From: Gammaproteobacteria bacterium
GTDB taxonomy: Bacteria; Pseudomonadota; Gammaproteobacteria; Steroidobacterales; Steroidobacteraceae
Direction: 5' to 3'
Length of the DNA: 9,992 bases
Assembly (NCBI GenBank): GCA_003165495.1
Contig: PMMB01000217.1
Location: 1-9,992, forward strand
Below, piece by piece: positions 5,416 through 9,992 of the stretch. Each line of letters starts with the position of its first letter. Within the stretch, counting starts at the first letter, position 1. The translations under genes and the position numbers were made by a program. A model generated the notes under the pieces. The model made no database searches and was not told the origin of the DNA. It was given only the letters and a program-made list of their open reading frames with translations.

Positions 5416-7893
5416 ATGTCTTCACGTTTCTTCGCAATCGGCACTCTGGTTGCATTGACGGCGATGGCGGCGGTCGCGGCCGTTGCAACGTTGCGGCATC
5501 CGCACTTGCGACCAAGCGTGGCGCCCGGAACTGCGCCTCTGCACGCATTCGGCAGCCGCAGCACTCAGCAGCGTCAGAGTGCGGCTGGCGCAAAATTCGA
5601 TGGCGCGCTCGCGGATTTGACGCGTCACGCGGCTCTGGTGCGTCCCAACCACGCCATCGAGGACCTAACATCTTTGGCGCCGGCGGTACGCTTCAAGCAA
5701 ACCGCGTCGGACGCGGCGCCGCTGGTGCTCATCGATGCGGTTACCCGCGGTGATCCGCAGCAATTGAAAGCGGCGCTTGTCGCATTGGGTCTGCAGCATC
5801 CTGCGGTGTACTCGAACGATGTCGGCGGCTGGTTGCCGGTGTCGCAGCTCGATGCCGCAACCGCCAACGCCGAAGTTCATTCCATACGTGCCGCCATGCC
5901 GCGCACGCGCACCGGCGCGGTGACCTCCCAGGGCGATTTCGTGCAACACAGCGATGTGGTGCGTTCGGTCCATTCGCTCACCGGTGCCGGCGTCACCGTG
6001 GGCGTGCTCTCTGACAGCTATGACTGCTATCCCGTGTATGCGGCGAATAATGTGCCGGCCGGCGGGTTCGCGGGCTACGCCAACAATGGTTTTCTAGCCA
6101 CTGCGGCCACTGACGTTTCGACCGGCGATCTGCCGTCGAATGTCAATGTGCTCGAGGAGGCGGAAGCGGGACAGGGCGGCTGCATGGCTTACGGTGCACC
6201 GACCCAGCTACCTTTCGGCGATGAGGGCCGCGCAATGCTGCAGATCGTGCATGACGTCGCACCGGGCGCGAGTCTCGCCTTCTACACCGCAGAGAACAGC
6301 GAGGCCGATTTCGCAAACGGCATAGGCAAACTGGCCGCCTCGGTCGCTGCGGGCGGCGCGGGCGCCAAGGTCATCGCCGACGACGTGGGCTATTTCGACG
6401 AGCCGTTTTTCCAGGATGGCATCGTGGCGCAGGCGATCGATGCGGTGGAAGCGAATGGGGTGGCGTATTTTTCTGCCGCGGGTAACGACGGAACGCTGGC
6501 GTACGACAACACCGCACCGAGTTTTGCCACGGTGTCGACGACTGTGCCAAATGCCGGTGAGCACTTATTGAATTTCGATGCATCGGGTGCAACGACGACT
6601 ACGTCCTTACCGGTCACCATCGCCCCGCTCGTGCCGGGCGAATTCGTCGCCATCGTGGTCGAGTGGGATCAACCTTACGTCACGGGCGCGCCCAACAGCG
6701 GCGGTGCGACCAGTCATATCGATGTGTGCATCACCGGCGCGTCCGGCACGGATGAGATCATCGACTACGCCGGTAACTCGGCGACCTGTTCCGGCCCGAA
6801 TGCGACGGGCGCGGATTCCTATCAAGTCATGATCGTCGCCAATCCGGCGAATGCCAGCGGCAACACCGCCGCGGAGACGTTGAACATCCAAGTCGGACTC
6901 GCGGGCGCCACCATCGCGCCCGGGCGCATCAAAGTCGCTGTCGAGGATGACGGAGCGGGTAGCACCATCAATGCCTTCCAGACCAACAGCGCGACTCTTC
7001 AAGGACATCCCGGCGCCAGTGGTGCCGCGGCCGTCGGCGTCGCGTTTTACTTCGATACGCCGACTTGCGGCACCACCCCGGCGCAGCTCGAGAGTTATTC
7101 GTCAACAGGTGGCGCGCCGATTTTGTTCGATGTTTCCGGCACTCGGCTTGCAACAGCAGTGCTTCGTCAGAAACCCGACTTCGCCGGTCCGGACGGCGGC
7201 AACGATACGTTCTTGGGCTATACACTGGCGAGCCAAGGCATCACGGGCGCCAATGGATTGCTCAACACAACGATTGCTGCTTGCCAGAACCACCCGAGTT
7301 ATCCCAATTTCTTCGGTACGTCGGCCGCGACTCCGCACGTCGCCAGTATCGCGGCGCTGATGCTGCAGGCGAATCCGGCGGTCACGCCGGCGGAAATCTA
7401 TCTGGCGTTGCGCACCAGTGCTTTGCCGATGGCTACCCCGTCGCCGAATGTCGATTCCGGTTATGGGTTCGTGCAGGCAGACGCGGCGTTTGCGCTCATC
7501 CCGCAAGTAGCGCCCCCCGCACCCACGCTGACGTTGGCTGCTTCTTCGATTGTAGTCGGTGGCTCGACCGCGATTACCTGGTCTTCGGCCAATGCGGCGA
7601 GCTGCACGGCGTCGGGCAGTTGGAGCGGGGCGCTTGCAACCAGTGGTACGCAGACCCTGACACCCACCGCAACGGGTACTGATACCTATACATTGATGTG
7701 TGCAAACACTGTGGGACCATCGGCGGCAAGCTCGGTCAACTTGACCGTCACTGCCGCGCCGAGCTCCGGCGGCGGCGGCGGAGGCGGCCTCGATGTTTCG
7801 GCATTGCTTGGTCTCGCGGGTATCTGGGTCGCGCGGAGTCGTCGTTTCCGAGCGCGCGAAATCGCGAAGGAATCGTCGGAGCGAGCGTGCTAA
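5416..7893 (+). CDS. Secreted S8/S53-like serine peptidase with Ig-like domain and Gly-rich C-terminal sorting signal
   Basis: An 825-residue exported peptidase of the subtilisin fold. Residues 1-25 are a hydrophobic signal or anchor, followed by a probable propeptide to about 185. The catalytic domain has Asp200 in GVLSDSYD, Asn357 of the oxyanion hole in FSAAGNDG and nucleophile Ser636 in GTSAATPHVASIAALML. The position of the subtilisin HGT motif reads DEGRAMLQ, so Glu270 replaces the catalytic His, as in sedolisins. About 280 residues separate Asn357 from Ser636 (about 66 in subtilisin), so a beta-rich domain is inserted. Residues 700-781 are an Ig-like domain with probable disulfide Cys730-Cys762. 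Seven glycines (785-791), then LDVSALLGLAGIWVA and an Arg cluster, form a GlyGly-CTERM or JDVT-CTERM-like signal for cleavage and surface release. The next gene follows after 9 bp. Activity and substrate are unknown. Confidence 0.9.
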   Translation: MSSRFFAIGTLVALTAMAAVAAVATLRHPHLRPSVAPGTAPLHAFGSRSTQQRQSAAGAKFDGALADLTRHAALVRPNHAIEDLTSLAPAVRFKQTASDAAPLVLIDAVTRGDPQQLKAALVALGLQHPAVYSNDVGGWLPVSQLDAATANAEVHSIRAAMPRTRTGAVTSQGDFVQHSDVVRSVHSLTGAGVTVGVLSDSYDCYPVYAANNVPAGGFAGYANNGFLATAATDVSTGDLPSNVNVLEEAEAGQGGCMAYGAPTQLPFGDEGRAMLQIVHDVAPGASLAFYTAENSEADFANGIGKLAASVAAGGAGAKVIADDVGYFDEPFFQDGIVAQAIDAVEANGVAYFSAAGNDGTLAYDNTAPSFATVSTTVPNAGEHLLNFDASGATTTTSLPVTIAPLVPGEFVAIVVEWDQPYVTGAPNSGGATSHIDVCITGASGTDEIIDYAGNSATCSGPNATGADSYQVMIVANPANASGNTAAETLNIQVGLAGATIAPGRIKVAVEDDGAGSTINAFQTNSATLQGHPGASGAAAVGVAFYFDTPTCGTTPAQLESYSSTGGAPILFDVSGTRLATAVLRQKPDFAGPDGGNDTFLGYTLASQGITGANGLLNTTIAACQNHPSYPNFFGTSAATPHVASIAALMLQANPAVTPAEIYLALRTSALPMATPSPNVDSGYGFVQADAAFALIPQVAPPAPTLTLAASSIVVGGSTAITWSSANAASCTASGSWSGALATSGTQTLTPTATGTDTYTLMCANTVGPSAASSVNLTVTAAPSSGGGGGGGLDVSALLGLAGIWVARSRRFRAREIAKESSERAC

Positions 7894-7902
7894 CCTAGTC
7901 GC

Positions 7903-8982
7903 GTGGAATGCATAATACGTCGAAGGAAATTGATTCGATGGGGCCGGTTTAGCAGCGCGGCCGCAGCCTTCATCGGCCTTCTGGCATTCGCGAGCGCGGA
8001 GCCCGCGCAGGCCACGGTGTATACGCTCCCGAGCCCTGACGCGACCGTGGTTGGCGAGGACCAGACGGTCGAGACGGTTTATGCAGACACGCTGTACGAT
8101 CTTGCAAGAAAGTTCAGCTTAGGGTCCGAGGAACTGATTCGAGTCAATCCGGGCGTCGACCCCTGGCTGCCGGGCGCCGGCAAGAAACTCATCGTTCCGG
8201 GCCGTCATATTCTGCCGCCCGGAGCGCGTGAGGGAATTGTCGTCAATTTGCCCGAGCATCGGCTCTATTACTATCCGAAGCCGAAGCGCGGCGGTCCCAT
8301 CGAGGTCATCACCTACCCGGTCAGCATCGGCAAGATGGATTGGCAGACGCCGCTCGGGCCTACCCGCGTGATCGGGAAGCAGAAGAATCCCACGTGGTAT
8401 CCGCCGGAATCGGTTCGCAAGGAACATGCCGAAGCGGGCGATCCCCTGCCGGCGTCCGTGCCGTCGGGTCCGGATAATCCACTCGGACTATTTGCCATGC
8501 GTTTGGCGGTAGGGAACGGCACCTACTTGATCCACGGCACGAATAACCCGATCGCTGTCGGACTTGCGGTGACGCATGGCTGCATCCGCATGTATCCCGA
8601 CGATGTCGCCGCTCTGTTTCCGCTGATTGCGGTGGGCACACAGGTGCGCCTCATCAACGAGCCGATCAAAGTCGCTTGGGTCGCCGGCGAGCTATTGTTG
8701 GAAGCGCACCCACCCGTTGATGCGCAGGGGCAAAGCTTTGAACCCGACATCGATCAATTCACCGAAATGCTGCGCGCGTCGGTAGGCGACACCACGGTTG
8801 CGATTAACTGGGACTACGCGCGCGAGGTTCTTCAGAAAGCTGACGGCGTGATCGCTACGGTGGCGCTCGAAGCCGATAATCCCAACTTGCCGGCCCCCGA
8901 ACCCGCGCCGGTACCCGCTGCCGAGCCCGCACCCGGTACCGTTCCTGCTGTGCCGTCGACGCAGTCGACCTCTACACGGTAG
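7903..8982 (+). CDS. L,D-transpeptidase (LysM + YkuD domain), ErfK/YbiS-like
   Basis: A periplasmic cell-wall enzyme that would form 3-3 peptidoglycan cross-links or attach protein to peptidoglycan. It has a signal peptide (ending PAQA), a LysM-like peptidoglycan-binding segment at about 55-102 (TLYDLARKF, LIRVNPGVDPWLPGAGKKLIVP) and a YkuD catalytic domain at about 110-255 opening with IVVNLPEHRLYYYP. The active site is complete: His211 in LIHGTNNP, then His225, Gly226, Cys227 and Arg229 in VTHGCIRMYPDD, with Thr in place of the usual Ser before HGC. A final 30 residues are a Pro/Ala-rich imperfect repeat (PAPEPAPVPAAEPAPG), perhaps a wall-spanning linker. The GTG at 7903 lies 9 bp after the peptidase stop and has no Shine-Dalgarno, suggesting translational coupling. 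An in-frame TTG at 7930, preceded by AAGGA, is an alternative that gives a neater signal peptide. Confidence 0.93.
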   Translation: MECIIRRRKLIRWGRFSSAAAAFIGLLAFASAEPAQATVYTLPSPDATVVGEDQTVETVYADTLYDLARKFSLGSEELIRVNPGVDPWLPGAGKKLIVPGRHILPPGAREGIVVNLPEHRLYYYPKPKRGGPIEVITYPVSIGKMDWQTPLGPTRVIGKQKNPTWYPPESVRKEHAEAGDPLPASVPSGPDNPLGLFAMRLAVGNGTYLIHGTNNPIAVGLAVTHGCIRMYPDDVAALFPLIAVGTQVRLINEPIKVAWVAGELLLEAHPPVDAQGQSFEPDIDQFTEMLRASVGDTTVAINWDYAREVLQKADGVIATVALEADNPNLPAPEPAPVPAAEPAPGTVPAVPSTQSTSTR

Positions 8983-8998
8983 GTCTTCAGGAGGGCTG

Positions 8999-9355
8999 CT
9001 AAGCGCTGCAGCTCGAATCCGCGTGCACGCTCACCGAGGCGGCATTGCTGACCATCGTGTTCGCATGACCGCATCTGCGAAACGCCGCATCAGCGCTGGT
9101 GGCAGTCCACGATACATGAGCTTTGCCGGTGGCGTCCCCGACCAGGGAGATTGGCACCGATGTGAAGCCATTGATTCGCGCATTGCTGAGAACCACCCGT
9201 TCCGGGCTGGTATTCATATCGTAAACGGTAACCACGATATCCTCAGTTCCGTCGTTGGTGATTTTGACCTCGACGCCCTCGCCGCCGCGCGCTGAGCCCG
9301 CAAAAAGCAGCGGCAAGCAGCTCGCAATCAAAGCGGCTCCTATATGACTACCCAT
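8999..9355 (-). CDS. Small secreted protein of unknown function
   Basis: I do not recognise this 118-residue protein. Residues 1-24 form a signal peptide (IGAALIASCLPLLFAGSARG), and there is no lipobox. The mature part begins VEVKITNDGTEDIVVTVYD and continues with alternating hydrophobic residues, suggesting a small beta-sandwich. It ends with two cysteines, Cys95 (RRCGHA) and Cys116 (SSCSA), that could form a disulfide in the periplasm. The frame is open further up to an ATG at 9403 (134 residues), but the ATG at 9355 has a good GAGAGGGG Shine-Dalgarno six bases away and puts the signal peptide right at the N-terminus, so I prefer it. It converges on the L,D-transpeptidase with a 16-bp gap. 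Base composition matches its neighbours. The signal peptide and the strong ribosome binding site are the evidence that it is a real gene. Confidence 0.75.
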   Translation of the reverse strand: MGSHIGAALIASCLPLLFAGSARGGEGVEVKITNDGTEDIVVTVYDMNTSPERVVLSNARINGFTSVPISLVGDATGKAHVSWTATSADAAFRRCGHANTMVSNAASVSVHADSSCSA

Positions 9356-9361
9356 TTGTCG

Positions 9362-9369
9362 CCCCTCTC
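9362..9369 (-). promoter_or_regulatory. Shine-Dalgarno deciding the start of the small secreted protein
   Basis: GAGAGGGG on the minus strand, with six bases to the ATG at 9355. The upstream in-frame ATG at 9403 has no comparable purine tract, so translation most likely begins at 9355. Confidence 0.7.
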
Positions 9370-9548
9370 GGCAAGAACCGGTAAAGCGCGAAATTCGCCG
9401 CAATTCAAGCTACGCGCGGCGAGCGTACAGCGGCAGTCGCCGGGGGCGGATTCGGGTGTGGGAGATTGCTTACGTTGTACCTATTCGTCCGACTACAGCC
9501 ATATTTTCCTGATACCTTCATTGTGCAGACCAGCAATGTAACGGTGTT

Positions 9549-9992
9549 ATGGCCACCCATCCATCAACCGGCGAATCTACCCGAGCGGCGCGCCATCCGG
9601 CACAGCCCGGTCGATGGGCCATGTTGAGCGCGTTGGGCGTTGTTTTTGGGGATCTTGGCACCAGTCCGCTGTACACCCTGCAAACCGTGGTGCAGGCCAC
9701 CGGCGGACGATTCACCCCGCATAGCGCGCTCGGCATTCTCTCGCTGATTGTTTGGACCTTGATCATCACGATCTCGATCAAGTACTGCCTGTTCGTCATG
9801 CGGGCCGACAATCGCGGTGAAGGCGGAATCCTGGCGTTGATGTCGCTCATCGGTGCGAATGGCTTTACGCCCGGATTGAAGGTATTGACGGCGATGGGAT
9901 TACTTGGCGCCGCTCTGATCTATGGCGACGGAGTCATCACACCGGCGATTTCGGTCTTGAGCGCGCTCGAAGGCGTCAACGTGGTGACGAGC
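9549..9992 (+). CDS. kup: Kup-type potassium uptake permease, 3'-truncated
   Basis: The first 148 codons of a KUP/HAK/KT-family inner-membrane K+ transporter, thought to be a K+/H+ symporter; full-length members exceed 600 residues, so most of it lies beyond the window. A polar 22-residue cytoplasmic N-terminus leads into the first membrane helix with the family signature VVFGDLGTSPLYTL (Asp35 equals the essential Asp of helix 1). The second helix follows (LIVWTLIITISIKYCLFV), then MRADNRGEGGILALMSL at 84-100 and LIYGDGVITPAISVLSALEG at 123-142, all near-invariant in the family. The ATG at 9549 is the only reasonable start, although its ribosome binding site is weak. The 193 bp upstream contain no gene, no recognisable riboswitch and no promoter I can assign with confidence. 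Confidence 0.96.
   Translation, partial: MATHPSTGESTRAARHPAQPGRWAMLSALGVVFGDLGTSPLYTLQTVVQATGGRFTPHSALGILSLIVWTLIITISIKYCLFVMRADNRGEGGILALMSLIGANGFTPGLKVLTAMGLLGAALIYGDGVITPAISVLSALEGVNVVTS

Noticed and set aside
7065..7682. Long plus-strand frame (205 codons) inside the peptidase gene
   Set aside because: The overlapping frame encodes the conserved GTSAATPHVA motif and the Ig-like domain, while this one shows only Arg/Cys/Ala-rich sequence without a domain.
8995..9012. GCTGC...GCAGC hairpin between the L,D-transpeptidase and the small secreted protein as a terminator
   Set aside because: Five-base-pair stem with an eight-base loop, no T-run, and it lies partly inside the coding end of the small gene.
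9388..9398. GCGAAATTCGC palindrome upstream of the small secreted gene as an operator
   Set aside because: An 11-bp palindrome is not surprising in this sequence; there is no second copy and no adjacent regulator.
9466..9507. TTGCTT or TTGTAC with CATATT as a kup promoter
   Set aside because: The spacings are 28 and 19 bp and the -10 match is poor, so I could not support a promoter call.

Overview
The window is GC-rich (about 60% by eye) bacterial chromosome with dense genes on both strands and no RNA gene, CRISPR array, insertion sequence, phage gene or plasmid gene that I can see. HAMP-type histidine kinase, class I cytochrome c, PotF-like binding protein, ErfK/YbiS-like L,D-transpeptidase, a Gly-rich C-terminal sorting signal and Kup together suggest a Gram-negative proteobacterium. 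A gammaproteobacterium of the Steroidobacter/Xanthomonadales sort is my best guess, but no rRNA or marker gene confirms it.

Layout. Positions 1-783 (+) hold the 3' part of a sensor histidine kinase whose N-terminus lies upstream. It converges on 809-2536 (-), a secreted PQQ-type sorbosone/sugar dehydrogenase with a cytochrome c domain fused at its N-terminus. Behind it on the same strand, 37 bp away, is an ArsR-family repressor (2574-2918, -). The 110-bp region between this repressor and a divergent Old Yellow Enzyme reductase (3029-4150, +) carries a perfect 6-bp inverted repeat that looks like an operator. The reductase frame runs 64 bp into the 3' end of a convergent PotF-like polyamine-binding protein (4087-5205, -), which has no transporter partners in view.

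From 5416 (+) there is an 825-residue secreted subtilisin-fold peptidase with Glu where the catalytic His should be, an Ig-like domain and a poly-Gly membrane sorting tail. It is followed 9 bp later by a LysM/YkuD L,D-transpeptidase (7903-8982, +). A small secreted protein of unknown function (8999-9355, -) converges on that pair. The window ends inside kup (9549 onward, +), a potassium uptake permease.

How the genes fit together: the ArsR regulator plausibly controls both its own operon (with the dehydrogenase) and the divergent flavin reductase, giving a small redox or electrophile-response locus. The peptidase and L,D-transpeptidase look like a two-gene envelope operon. The rest are unrelated single genes. 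I see no defence or mobile system; the most notable items are the hybrid active site of the peptidase and the repressor/operator/reductase/dehydrogenase arrangement.
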